Assembly: GCA_013823505.1 (NCBI GenBank)
Contig: PNMH01000061.1
Location: 1 to 23,905, forward strand
DNA: 23,905 bases
Reading direction: 5' to 3'
DNA from: Polaromonas sp.
Lineage (GTDB): Bacteria > Pseudomonadota > Gammaproteobacteria > Burkholderiales > Burkholderiaceae
The notes beneath the pieces were generated by a model. It worked only from the letters and a program-made list of their open reading frames with translations, was not told the origin of the DNA and did not search any database. This document shows positions 13,473 to 20,612 of this stretch, in pieces. The translations under genes were made by a program, and so were the position numbers. Position 1 is the stretch's first letter, and every line of letters begins with the position of its first letter.

Positions 13473-14393
13473 TCAAACGGGCTGCGGGTGTGCGGGCGCG
13501 AACTCGCGTGCGCTCACCTCGATGCAGCCAGCGGGCACAAACCCCGCCTGCTCGTTCTTGTCGTGATAACCCAGTGGATTGGCAAAGATGCGGCATCGCC
13601 CCACCCGCACATCGGTCGGGCAATGCAGGTGGCCGTGCAGCCAGACGTCGGCGAGCGGCAACAGCTCGTCCAGACCGTTGCAGAAGCCCGCGGTGCCGGG
13701 GCTCATGCCGTAGCGCGGGTCCATGCTGTGCAGCGTGGGCGCGAAGTGGGTGATGACCAACGTGGGGCCGTCGAAGGGCTGGTCGAGTGCCTCGCGCAGC
13801 CAGGCCTGACAGTCCAGGGCAAGCGCGCGCATGGCCTCGGCGTCGAACAGGCGGCCGTTCCGGCGACCGGCCATTTTGTGCAGGTAGTGGTTGGCGGCGC
13901 GAAACGCCTTTTCGCGCTGGCGCAGCCGGTGCGTCAGCGGGTCGGGGGCTCGGGTGGCCTGAACGGCACCGGCACGGCTGTGGCGTGCGGGTGTGGGTTC
14001 CGGCGCGTGCTCACCCAGTGCGTCGTAGTCGCTCCACAGCGTGGTGCCGATCAGCCGCACGCCTTGCATCTGCAGGGTTTCGCGCTCCAGCCACTGGATG
14101 CCCAGCCGTTCGCAGGCCTTGCGCATGTCGGCGTGCGCCTCGTCCACATCCAGCGCGTCGTACTCGTGGTTGCCGGGCACGAAGACCACCGGGGTGGGCC
14201 AGCCCGCGTGCTGAGGCAAGGGCGAGAAGCGCTGCAGGCCCCAGTCGGGCTCGTTCATCACGCTGCCGTCGCGCCGCGTCTGGTAAGAACCGATGTCGCC
14301 CGCCAGCACCAGCAGGTCGGCCTCGGGCGCCGGCACGGGGACAAAGCTGGGGTTGGCTTCCAGGTGCAGGTCGCTGAGCAGTTGGATCTTCAT
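13473..14393 (-). CDS. Metallophosphoesterase (calcineurin-like)
   Basis: The 306-residue protein carries the full metal-binding set: SDLHLE (Asp8, His10), GDIGS (Asp33), PGNHEYD (Asn75, His76), ITHFAP and HGHLH near residue 260. It should bind two metal ions and cleave a phosphoester. It is a stand-alone cytoplasmic domain without a signal peptide; the substrate is unknown. ATG 14393 has no Shine-Dalgarno. GACAAT ends exactly 6 nt before it, as in three other genes of the window. The gene starts 23 bp after the stop of the lysR gene on the same strand, so it may be read either from its own start-proximal promoter or from that of lysR. A proline/arginine-rich insertion at about 125-160 (GEHAPEPTPARHSRAG) is not part of the conserved core. 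Confidence 0.9.
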   Translation of the reverse strand: MKIQLLSDLHLEANPSFVPVPAPEADLLVLAGDIGSYQTRRDGSVMNEPDWGLQRFSPLPQHAGWPTPVVFVPGNHEYDALDVDEAHADMRKACERLGIQWLERETLQMQGVRLIGTTLWSDYDALGEHAPEPTPARHSRAGAVQATRAPDPLTHRLRQREKAFRAANHYLHKMAGRRNGRLFDAEAMRALALDCQAWLREALDQPFDGPTLVITHFAPTLHSMDPRYGMSPGTAGFCNGLDELLPLADVWLHGHLHCPTDVRVGRCRIFANPLGYHDKNEQAGFVPAGCIEVSAREFAPAHPQPV

Positions 14394-14405
14394 GCGCCCA
14401 TTGTC
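14394..14405 (-). promoter_or_regulatory. -10-like box 6 nt before the metallophosphoesterase start
   Basis: On the minus strand GACAAT (14405-14400) is followed by GGGCGC and ATG at 14393. This differs in only one spacer base from the EamA start (GGGCGG). No Shine-Dalgarno or clear -35 is visible. Confidence 0.35.
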
Positions 14406-14416
14406 GGACAGGCCCG

Positions 14417-15427
14417 TCACGCGGGCTTGGCGGACGGGCGCCGTGCCGCGGTGGTTGAGGCCGCATCCGGCGCACGAAACCCGACCGCCGACGCCCGCTC
14501 GACCGACTGGCGCAGCCATCGGTGGCCGCTGTTTTGGGTGGCTTGCCGGTGCCACAAGGCGTCCACATGCACCGGCGGCACCTGCAGCGGCAGGTCGAGC
14601 AGGGCGAGTTCGTGTTCCATGCCGGTGGCGCCCACAAAGTGGCGCGGCAGCACGGTGAGCAAATCGGTGGTGGCCACCACGCGTCCGGCGGTGAAGAACT
14701 GGTTGACGGTGAGCACCACGCGCCGCTGGCGCGACAGCGCCGCCAGCGCTTCGTCCACAAAACCGAACGGCCGCCCGGAAAAACTCACCAGCAGGTGACG
14801 CGCCTCGCAATAGGCGTCCAGGCTCAGCGGCTGTCCGGCCAGCGGGTGGCCCTTGCGCATGACCACCACGTACTCGCCGTCGTACAGGCGCTGGTGCAGA
14901 AACTGGGGGTTGTTCTCCTGCAGGTGCAGGGCGCCGAGCTCGGCCAGCACGCCGGGGAAGTGCCCGATCGCCAGGTCGGCCGAGCCGTTTTCCAGCAGTT
15001 CGCGCGGATCGCGGGTGGTCAGCGGCAGCACCCGCAGGTTCACCCCGGGCGCTTCGGCCTCGAAGATGTCGATCAGGCCGGGCACCAGCTTGGCGGCGGT
15101 GGCGTCCGCCATCGCCAGCACAAAGGCGTTGTGGGCACTCAGCGGGTCGAAGGAGCCCGGCGCCAGCGATTCGCGCAGCAGGTGCAGAGCATCCCGAATG
15201 GAGGGCCACAAGGTCAGCGCCAGCGGCGTGGGCTCCACGCCGTAACCCGAGCGTCGCACCAGATCGTCGCCCACCACTTCGCGCAGTCGGCGCAGCGCGT
15301 TGCTCACCGCCGGCTGGGTCATGGCGAGGTTGTGGGCCGCGCGGGTGAGGTTGCGTTCGGTCATGACCTCGTCAAACACCCGCAGCAGGTTCAGGTCGAG
15401 GTTGCGAAAGTTGAGGCTATTTATCAC
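14417..15427 (-). CDS. LysR-type regulator, NodD/NahR-like group
   Basis: The 336-residue protein has an N-terminal winged helix: LDLNLLRVFDEVMTERNLTR, then AAHNLAMTQPAVSNALRRLR and GDDLVRRSGYGVEPT. The LDLNLL-xxF-D opening and the PAVSNALRRLR recognition helix are typical of the NodD/NahR/LinR subgroup. The effector domain (about 95-300) reads DATAAKLVPGLIDIFEAEAP and ADLAIGHFPG. The start is GTG 15427; no ATG fits the conserved N-terminus, and the AGGG before it is too close to be a good ribosome site. TACATT 7 nt upstream may be a -10. The C-terminal 30 residues are A/R/P-rich tail. It is divergent from the unknown membrane protein gene and precedes the metallophosphoesterase, so it may control either one and itself. 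The effector is unknown. Confidence 0.88.
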   Translation of the reverse strand: MINSLNFRNLDLNLLRVFDEVMTERNLTRAAHNLAMTQPAVSNALRRLREVVGDDLVRRSGYGVEPTPLALTLWPSIRDALHLLRESLAPGSFDPLSAHNAFVLAMADATAAKLVPGLIDIFEAEAPGVNLRVLPLTTRDPRELLENGSADLAIGHFPGVLAELGALHLQENNPQFLHQRLYDGEYVVVMRKGHPLAGQPLSLDAYCEARHLLVSFSGRPFGFVDEALAALSRQRRVVLTVNQFFTAGRVVATTDLLTVLPRHFVGATGMEHELALLDLPLQVPPVHVDALWHRQATQNSGHRWLRQSVERASAVGFRAPDAASTTAARRPSAKPA

Positions 15428-15459
15428 CCCTGTGAATGTAAGACATCACAAAGATAAAT
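15419..15459. promoter_or_regulatory. Candidate LysR operator in divergent gap
   Basis: ATTTATC (15419-15425) and GATAAAT (15453-15459) form a perfect 7-bp inverted repeat. Between them TGTGAATGT and ACATCACA (15431-15450) form a second, slightly imperfect one around AAG. The outer left arm covers the GTG start of lysR, and the right arm reaches the -35 of the plus-strand promoter. This placement fits autorepression plus control of the membrane protein gene. Confidence 0.4.
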
Positions 15460-15488
15460 TGGCGAGAAATGCGGGTTAACCCTAGTAT
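15459..15488 (+). promoter_or_regulatory. Candidate sigma-70 promoter of the membrane protein gene
   Basis: TTGGCG (15459-15464) and TAGTAT (15483-15488) are separated by 18 bp. Both are close to consensus, and the start site would be near 15495, about 35 nt before the ATG. The -35 overlaps the right arm of the inverted repeat listed for this gap. Confidence 0.45.
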
Positions 15489-15530
15489 TGCGGTGTCCAA
15501 AAGACATTCCTTCCTTCTCAGGAGCCCGCC

Positions 15531-16076
15531 ATGAGCACCCTTGCATCCACATCCTCTTCCGTTTCGATCGGCCTGCGCCGCACACCCGCCAACAACCGCC
15601 AACCCAACCGCGGGGACAGCTCCCGTGGTCTGGCCGCCATGTTGCTGGCCGCTGTCGTCGCCGCCATGGTTGTCCTCGCCGACCGATTGATCAGCACCTG
15701 GGCTGATGGTCACCTCTTGCTCGCCTGGGTGTTCCTGTGGGTGGTGGTGTTTGCGGGTCTGGCGCTGTTTGCCGATTCCGCTCGCCGTCTGGCGCGCCGC
15801 GGTGTCGTGGTGCTGGACAGCTGGTCGGAGTCGATGGCGGAAGCCCGCGCCGAAACGCGCCTGTGGGAAATGGCCCGCCACGACCCACGTCTGATGAGCG
15901 AACTCACCCTGGCCCGCACGCGTGCCGAGCAGGATGAGCCAGCCACCACCTTCGAGGCCGCGCTGGCTCCCTTGGGCTTGCCGGTGGCCGCGAGTGTCGA
16001 AGCACCGCAGGCATCCTACTGGGAGCGTCTGGGCCAGGCCCGCGCCGCGCGCCACCTGCACAGCCGCTACCTTTGA
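15531..16076 (+). CDS. Unknown small membrane protein with two transmembrane helices
   Basis: I do not recognise a family. The 181-residue protein has an AGGAG site 8 nt before ATG 15531, a promoter upstream and a strong terminator after it, so it is a real single-gene unit. Residues 1-33 are basic and polar. Two adjacent helices follow at about 34-52 (AAMLLAAVVAAMVVLA) and 60-80 (LLLAWVFLWVVVFAGLALF), joined by a short loop. The rest (about 84-181) is a charged, likely cytoplasmic helical tail: RRLARRGVVVLDSWSESMAE and ARTRAEQDEPATTFEAALA. By the positive-inside rule both ends face the cytoplasm. It is divergent from a LysR regulator with a palindromic site between them, which suggests inducible expression. 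Confidence 0.75.
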   Translation: MSTLASTSSSVSIGLRRTPANNRQPNRGDSSRGLAAMLLAAVVAAMVVLADRLISTWADGHLLLAWVFLWVVVFAGLALFADSARRLARRGVVVLDSWSESMAEARAETRLWEMARHDPRLMSELTLARTRAEQDEPATTFEAALAPLGLPVAASVEAPQASYWERLGQARAARHLHSRYL

Positions 16077-16112
16077 GCGTCTGACCCGCCGACCCGTCCA
16101 GGGTCCGCCCAC

Positions 16113-16144
16113 AAAAAAGCCACCGGGTCCGGTGGCTTTTTTTT
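16113..16144. terminator. Strong bidirectional rho-independent terminator
   Basis: GCCACCGG (16119-16126) and CCGGTGGC (16129-16136) form a perfect 8-bp stem with A6 on the left and T8 on the right. It works on both strands: for the membrane protein gene on plus and for pckG on minus. Confidence 0.92.
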
Positions 16145-16173
16145 CGCCCGGGCGTCATGACCCGGGGGGCTTT

Positions 16174-16204
16174 CCGGTCAGCGGCAGATCGTGCCGCTGA
16201 CCGG
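16174..16204 (-). other. Perfect 13-bp hairpin just after pckG, without a U-tract
   Basis: CCGGTCAGCGGCA (16174-16186) and TGCCGCTGACCGG (16192-16204) pair perfectly around GATCG, 19 bp after the pckG stop codon. There is no U-run on either side, so it is not itself a standard terminator; a true terminator follows 30 bp later on the same strand. It could stabilise the 3' end of the pckG mRNA or be a REP-like element. Confidence 0.6.
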
Positions 16205-16223
16205 GTGTCGGGCGCTGCCGGCC

Positions 16224-18080
16224 TCAGGCGGCCAAGCGCTTCTCGATCTTCGTTTTCGTCTCCTCGAGCTCCCGTGGCAAGTGATGGGCCAGCTGTGTGA
16301 ACAGCTCGCTGTGCAAGGCGAGTTCTTGTGTCCAGGCGGCGCTGTCGATGTGGGTGACGGTCTTGTACTGCTCGGTGGAGAAGTTCAAACCATCCCAGTG
16401 AATGTCTTCATAGCGCGGGCTCACGCCAAACGCGTGTTCGGTGCCCTGACCACGGCCCTCCAGGCGGTCGATCATCCACTTGAGCACGCGCATGTTTTCG
16501 CCAAAGCCGGGCCAGACGAACTTGCCGGCCTCGTCCTTGCGAAACCAGTTGACGCAGAAGATGCCGGGCAGCTGGGCGCCCTGGCTTTGCAGTTTCGCGC
16601 CCATGTCCAGCCAGTGCTGGAAGTAGTCGCTCATGTTGTAGCCGGTGAAGGGCAGCATGGCGAACGGGTCGCGGCGCACCACGCCTTGTGCGCCAAACGC
16701 GGCGGCGGTGGTCTCCGAGCCCATGGTCGCGGCCATGTAAACGCCTTCGGTCCAGTTGCGGGCCTCGGTCACCAGCGGCACGGTGGTGGAGCGGCGGCCG
16801 CCAAAGATGAAGGCGTCGATCGGGACACCGGATGGATCGTCCCAGGCCGGGTCAAGTGCGGGGTTGTTGGTGGCGGCCACGGTGAAGCGGGCGTTGGGGT
16901 GCGCGGCCTTGGCGCCGGTTTCCTTGGCGATCTGCGGGGTCCAGTCCTTGCCTTGCCAGTCGATGGCGTGCGCGGGGGCGTCGCTCATGCCTTCCCACCA
17001 CACGTCGCCGTCGTCGGTCATGGCCACGTTGGTGAAGATCACGTCGCGGTCCAGGCTGGCCATGCAGTTGGGGTTGGTCAGCGTGTTGGTGCCCGGCGCC
17101 ACGCCGAAGTAGCCGGCTTCCGGGTTGATTGCGTAGAGGCGCCCGTCGGCGTGCGGCTTGATCCACGCGATGTCATCACCGATGGTGGTGACCTTCCAGC
17201 CTTCGAAGCCCTTGGGCGGGATCAACATGGCGAAATTGGTTTTGCCACAGGCGCTCGGGAAAGCCGCAGCCACGTGGTACTTCTTGCCTTCGGGGTTGGT
17301 CACGCCCAGGATGAGCATGTGTTCGGCCAGCCAGCCCTGGCGCTTGCCCATGGTGGAGGCGATGCGCAGCGCGAAACACTTCTTGCCCAGCAGCGCGTTG
17401 CCGCCGTAGCCCGAGCCGTAGCTCCAGATCTCGCGGGTCTCGGGGTAGTGAACGATGTACTTGGTGGTGGGGTTGCAGGGCCAGGCGGTTTTGTCGGTCT
17501 CGCCGGCCGCGAGCGGCGCGCCCACGGTGTGCACGCAAGGCACAAATTCGCCGTCGGTGCCGAGCACGTCGAACACGGCCTTGCCCATGCGGGTCATGAG
17601 CTTCATGTTGACGGCCACATAGGCGCTGTCAGACAACTCGATGCCGATGTGGGCAATCGGGCTGCCCAGCGGGCCCATGCTGAAGGGCACCACGTACATG
17701 GTGCGACCGCGCATGCAGCCGTCAAACAGCGGCTGCAGGGTGGCGCGCATCTCGGCCGGGGCTTTCCAGTTGTTGGTCGGGCCGGCGTCTTCTTGTTTTT
17801 CCGAGCAGATGAAGGTGCGGTCTTCTACCCGGGCCACGTCCGACGGGTCGGAGCAGGCCAGGAAGCTGTTGGGGCGTTTGACCGGGTTGAGCCGCTTCAT
17901 CGTGCCGGCGCTCACCAGCTGCTCGCACAGGCGCGCGTATTCCTCGTCGCTGCCATCGCACCAGACCACCGTGTCGGGCTTGCACAGGGCTGCCATATCG
18001 GCCACCCAGGCGATCAGCTTGGCATTCTTCACGTAGGACGGGGTGTTGAGGGTCAGGCCCTGCATCACGGGAGAGTTCAT
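16224..18080 (-). CDS. pckG: Phosphoenolpyruvate carboxykinase (GTP)
   Basis: The 618-residue enzyme matches the GTP-dependent class in length and motifs. [20 protein letters not shown] and CVHTVGAPL are in the N-terminal half. The kinase-1a P-loop [12 protein letters not shown] includes the reactive Cys278. The kinase-2 and metal region is TIGDDIAWI, and the guanine-site region [14 protein letters not shown] and [16 protein letters not shown] follow. Known role: cytoplasmic conversion of oxaloacetate and GTP to phosphoenolpyruvate, CO2 and GDP, the entry step of gluconeogenesis during growth on organic acids or amino acids. It agrees with the acetoacetate, threonine and D-amino acid genes in the window. 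GGAG lies about 8-12 nt before ATG 18080. A long 5' region with a hairpin and a direct repeat precedes it, and a hairpin plus terminator follow. All catalytic residues I can check are present. Confidence 0.97.
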   Translation of the reverse strand: MNSPVMQGLTLNTPSYVKNAKLIAWVADMAALCKPDTVVWCDGSDEEYARLCEQLVSAGTMKRLNPVKRPNSFLACSDPSDVARVEDRTFICSEKQEDAGPTNNWKAPAEMRATLQPLFDGCMRGRTMYVVPFSMGPLGSPIAHIGIELSDSAYVAVNMKLMTRMGKAVFDVLGTDGEFVPCVHTVGAPLAAGETDKTAWPCNPTTKYIVHYPETREIWSYGSGYGGNALLGKKCFALRIASTMGKRQGWLAEHMLILGVTNPEGKKYHVAAAFPSACGKTNFAMLIPPKGFEGWKVTTIGDDIAWIKPHADGRLYAINPEAGYFGVAPGTNTLTNPNCMASLDRDVIFTNVAMTDDGDVWWEGMSDAPAHAIDWQGKDWTPQIAKETGAKAAHPNARFTVAATNNPALDPAWDDPSGVPIDAFIFGGRRSTTVPLVTEARNWTEGVYMAATMGSETTAAAFGAQGVVRRDPFAMLPFTGYNMSDYFQHWLDMGAKLQSQGAQLPGIFCVNWFRKDEAGKFVWPGFGENMRVLKWMIDRLEGRGQGTEHAFGVSPRYEDIHWDGLNFSTEQYKTVTHIDSAAWTQELALHSELFTQLAHHLPRELEETKTKIEKRLAA

Positions 18081-18125
18081 GGAAAAGGCTCCAGAAGTTG
18101 ATAACCGGTGCGCACCAGAGACGCC

Positions 18126-18165
18126 GACAGCCGCGGGCTGCAGAGCATGCAGCTGGGCGGCTGTC
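18126..18165 (-). promoter_or_regulatory. Hairpin in the pckG 5' untranslated region
   Basis: GACAGCCGC (18126-18134) pairs with GCGGCTGTC (18157-18165). After a small internal bulge, GCTGCA (18137-18142) pairs with TGCAGC (18148-18153) around the 5-nt loop GAGCA. The whole 40-bp element is one long hairpin about 45 nt upstream of the pckG start. It lies in a 368-bp gene-free gap (18081-18448) that otherwise holds the candidate pckG promoter, a direct repeat and the terminator of the small upstream gene; I see nothing else there. It may act as an mRNA leader or as a DNA operator. Confidence 0.5.
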
Positions 18166-18294
18166 AGGGGTCCCTTGTGCTTGAAAGGGGCGGTCGGCGC
18201 GGGTGGCTGAAGAGCGGTTGGCGCCCATCAACAAGAGGGACAAGGGGCGGGTTGGTGTGCCCGCGGCTCGGTCCGTGTGTCGTCCTTGGTCCCG

Positions 18295-18332
18295 ATTTTA
18301 TGAAACCGGGCGCCGGGTTACGAACTGGTTAC
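18295..18332 (-). promoter_or_regulatory. Candidate pckG promoter with direct-repeat operator
   Basis: TAAAAT (18300-18295 on minus, 5 of 6 to consensus) is a -10 candidate, giving a 5' region of about 205 nt. Its -35 region carries GTAACC twice (18332-18327 and 18321-18316), spaced 11 bp start to start, one helical turn. The -35 itself is poor, which fits an activator-dependent promoter. No regulator can be named. Confidence 0.35.
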
Positions 18333-18394
18333 ATGCAAAACCCGCATAACGTGATGCATTAAACGGTCTTTGGACGGAGCCTGTGCCGCCCAGC

Positions 18395-18430
18395 AAAACG
18401 GCCGGAAGCCCTGAGGGGCGTCCGGCCGTT
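18395..18430 (-). terminator. Terminator of the small membrane peptide gene
   Basis: AACGGCCGGA (18397-18406) and TCCGGCCGTT (18421-18430) form a perfect 10-bp stem whose loop contains a further GCCC/GGGC pair. On minus-strand RNA the stem ends in UUUU. It starts 19 bp after the stop codon of the 47-codon gene and closes the ilvA-to-peptide gene cluster. Confidence 0.75.
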
Positions 18431-18448
18431 GTGCCGAAGACGGGAGCT

Positions 18449-18592
18449 TCAGGCCATGAACACGGCAATGAAGGCCAGCAGGAACATCAGCACGCCACCG
18501 GCAATGGGCAGCACGATGGGCATCAAGGGAACGATGGACTCGACCACGTCTTGGGGCTGGTCGCTGGGGGTGTGGTGGTCGTGCTGGGACAT
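18449..18592 (-). CDS. Small single-span membrane protein, 47 residues
   Basis: ATG 18592 to TGA 18451-18449 gives 47 residues. GGAAAG lies 5-10 nt before the ATG. The N-terminal 20 residues are polar and histidine-rich (MSQHDHHTPSDQPQDVVESI); the rest is one hydrophobic helix (PIVLPIAGGVLMFLLAFIAV) ending FMA at the stop. A dedicated terminator follows at once. I do not recognise a named family, although short proteins of this layout occur in Burkholderiales. The HDHH cluster could bind a metal, but this is speculation. It starts 53 bp after the thioesterase gene on the same strand, so it may be the last gene of that cluster or a separate unit. Confidence 0.7.
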   Translation of the reverse strand: MSQHDHHTPSDQPQDVVESIVPLMPIVLPIAGGVLMFLLAFIAVFMA

Positions 18593-18645
18593 GGTGCTTT
18601 CCGCTGGGTGGTTCAAAAAACTCCAGCGATTTTAAGGCAGACCAT

Positions 18646-19074
18646 TCACAGCAAGGCGTAGGTGGTGGTGGCGCGGCACACGCTGCGTCCATCCGTGGCC
18701 CCGGCGATGTCGATTTCGCCGAACACCAGGCATTTGCCGGCGCGGATCACGCGCGCAGTGACGCGGGCGTCCTGGCCCGAGAGCGGTTTGAGGAAGCTGG
18801 TGTTGAGTTGCACCGTGGTCATGGGGCGCTGGTCGCCGAGCTGGGTGACGATGGCCAGCACCATGGCGGTGTCGGCGGCCGACATCATGGCCTGGCCGCA
18901 CAGCATCCCGCCCACGCGCGAGAGCTGGTCGCTCTGCGGCAGGCGAAGCGTGACTTCGCCGTCGGCAAACGATTCGACCTGCAATCCCAGGGCCTGGACC
19001 CAGGGCGCAAACCAAGCGGACAGCAGGCCTTGCAGCGATTCCACGGAAACGGGCGTGGGTGGGTTGTGCGTCAT
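18646..19074 (-). CDS. PaaI-like hotdog-fold thioesterase
   Basis: The 142-residue protein has the hotdog thioesterase core: SRVGGMLCGQAMMSAADTAM, the helix region that carries the PaaI-type HGG-x-x-x-x-x-x-D motif, here altered to GMLCGQAMMSAAD. It continues with TTVQLNTSFLKPL and ends with TTTYAL. Known role: hydrolysis of acyl-CoA or aryl-CoA thioesters in the cytoplasm. The typical histidine before GG is replaced, so substrate range or even activity may differ from PaaI. ATG 19074 directly follows the last base of the MscS-like stop codon region (TGA at 19077-19075), with GAGGA inside the upstream gene. This is tight translational coupling. The functional link with a membrane channel is not obvious. 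Confidence 0.85.
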   Translation of the reverse strand: MTHNPPTPVSVESLQGLLSAWFAPWVQALGLQVESFADGEVTLRLPQSDQLSRVGGMLCGQAMMSAADTAMVLAIVTQLGDQRPMTTVQLNTSFLKPLSGQDARVTARVIRAGKCLVFGEIDIAGATDGRSVCRATTTYALL

Positions 19075-20535
19075 TCAGTCCTCTTTGCGGAATCGGGCGA
19101 GCCAGTGGTCCATGAGTTTGCCCGCGGCCTCGCGCCCGCCCAGGCCGAAGGACAGGGCGAACGCCACCGCCACCGCGCCCAGGGTGAGGCCGAACGCCAG
19201 GTTCACGATGTCGTCGGCGATGCCCATGGCGCGCAGGCCCATGGCGATCACCAGTGCCAGGATGGCGTAGCGGCCGATGCGTGCCAGTCCCTGCGTGCGT
19301 GCACCGCTGGCGCGGTCAATGGCGTCATGGGCCACGTTGGCGAGCCAGAAGCCGATCACCAGGATGGCCGAGCCCAGCAGGATGTCGCCACCGAAGCGGA
19401 TGAAGCTGGCCACGATGTCGCTGACCTGGCTGAAGCCCAGCTGCGCGGCGGCCTCCACCGTGGCGAACAGCATGGCGAAGAACAGCACCACCCGGCCCAC
19501 CGTGCGTGACGCACTGGTCTTCTCGAACGCATGCGCCAGTTGCACGCGCGCGGGCAGTGTGTCAAAACCCAGGACGGCCAGCAGGCCGGCCAGCAGCTGA
19601 CTCGCAAAGCGGGCCACCAGCCAGGTGACGACCAGGATCAGGCCGGCGGCGATGATGTTGGGCACGGCCAGCAGCAACTTGCCGAGCATGTCGGTAGCGG
19701 GCCGGGAAATCGCCTCGATCTTCAAGGCGTCGAGGGCGGCGATGAGCGAGGGCAGGAACACGGCGATGAACACCAGCATGCCGACCACGCTGGAGAGCTG
19801 CACCGTCTCTGCCAGGCCGGCGCGGCTGCCCAGGCGGTCGATGCCTGCCGTGCGACTGAGGTGCGTGGTGCGCTTGCGCAAGACGGTGGCCACGATCCAT
19901 CCCACACCGCCGATGACGAAGGCCGCCACCGCGTTGGGCAGCATGTCCAGGGCCTTGGTGACCATGCTGCGCAGCGGGTCGAGCAGGCCTTCGAGTTGGA
20001 GCGCGCCCAGGATGGCGGGCACGAAGAGCAGGATCACCAGCCAGAACAAGGCGCCCGCCAGACTGTCGCTCATGGGCGCCATGTCGGCGTGCGCCGAGAG
20101 CTTCTCGTCCAAGGTGGTTTTGTCGAGCAGTTTCTGCGCCAGCGCCCGCACCACGCTGGCCACCAGCCAGCCCACCAGCGCCAGCACCAGGCCACCCACC
20201 AGGCGCGGTGCGTATTCAAAGAGCTGCGTGGTGAAGGCCGAGAACGGGCCGGAGACGATGGCCAGGTTCAGCGAGTTGAACACCGCCACCAGCGTGAGCA
20301 GGATCACCACCCAGAACAGGCCGAGTGCCACCGCGCCTTCAATGTCGACTCCGGTGCCGGTGAGCTTGCCGAAACGGTGGTTCACACCGCTGAAGCCCAG
20401 CGTCTTGCGTGTGGCCGCCCGCACCAGCACCGCGATCAACCAGCCCAGAATGAAGATGGCGAGTGCACCGAGCAACTGTGGAATGTGCGTGCCCAGATTG
20501 CTCTGCAGCGAGTCCCACAAGGCATTGGTGTTCAT
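19075..20535 (-). CDS. MscS-like multi-helix membrane protein with repeated TM_helix units, lacking the beta domain
   Basis: The 486-residue protein is rich in glycine-containing helices. A recurrent unit, roughly hydrophobic-GW-LVA-x-x-VR, appears about five times: near 21-46 (FILGWLIAVLVRA), 112-135 (LVGWLVASVVRA), 199-222 (GGVGWIVATVLRK), 290-312 (LVVTWLVARFAS) and 375-400 (LVIGFWLANVAH). This is the Conserved TM helix repeat of CmpX-like small-conductance channels. The last helix, AVAVAFALSFGLGGREAAGK, resembles the pore-lining TM3 of MscS, but the protein stops soon after, so the cytoplasmic MscS beta domain is absent. Known role of relatives: membrane-tension or cell-envelope functions in the inner membrane. 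GGAGG precedes ATG 20535. It follows the threonine ammonia-lyase gene by 77 bp and is coupled to the thioesterase gene. Confidence 0.85.
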   Translation of the reverse strand: MNTNALWDSLQSNLGTHIPQLLGALAIFILGWLIAVLVRAATRKTLGFSGVNHRFGKLTGTGVDIEGAVALGLFWVVILLTLVAVFNSLNLAIVSGPFSAFTTQLFEYAPRLVGGLVLALVGWLVASVVRALAQKLLDKTTLDEKLSAHADMAPMSDSLAGALFWLVILLFVPAILGALQLEGLLDPLRSMVTKALDMLPNAVAAFVIGGVGWIVATVLRKRTTHLSRTAGIDRLGSRAGLAETVQLSSVVGMLVFIAVFLPSLIAALDALKIEAISRPATDMLGKLLLAVPNIIAAGLILVVTWLVARFASQLLAGLLAVLGFDTLPARVQLAHAFEKTSASRTVGRVVLFFAMLFATVEAAAQLGFSQVSDIVASFIRFGGDILLGSAILVIGFWLANVAHDAIDRASGARTQGLARIGRYAILALVIAMGLRAMGIADDIVNLAFGLTLGAVAVAFALSFGLGGREAAGKLMDHWLARFRKED

Positions 20536-20612
20536 GGCATTCCTCCGTTGGATGGGTCTGGCCCATGATGCAGAGCACCACCGCCAGCGTCAACCACGGT
20601 CGGCGCCCGGGG

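Noticed and set aside
14394..15209. In-frame extension of the metallophosphoesterase upstream to 15209
   Set aside because: It overlaps lysR in another frame, has low-complexity A/R/P composition, and the conserved MKIQLLSDLH start is at 14393.
16191..18101. A 636-residue open frame opposite pckG
   Set aside because: Its H/G/V/A-rich composition is that of an antisense frame in GC-rich DNA, and pckG on the other strand is unambiguous.
17722..18243. A minus-strand ORF that starts in the pckG leader and runs into pckG out of frame
   Set aside because: No Shine-Dalgarno, arginine-rich composition, and it would compete with the clear pckG start; unlikely to be a real leader ORF.
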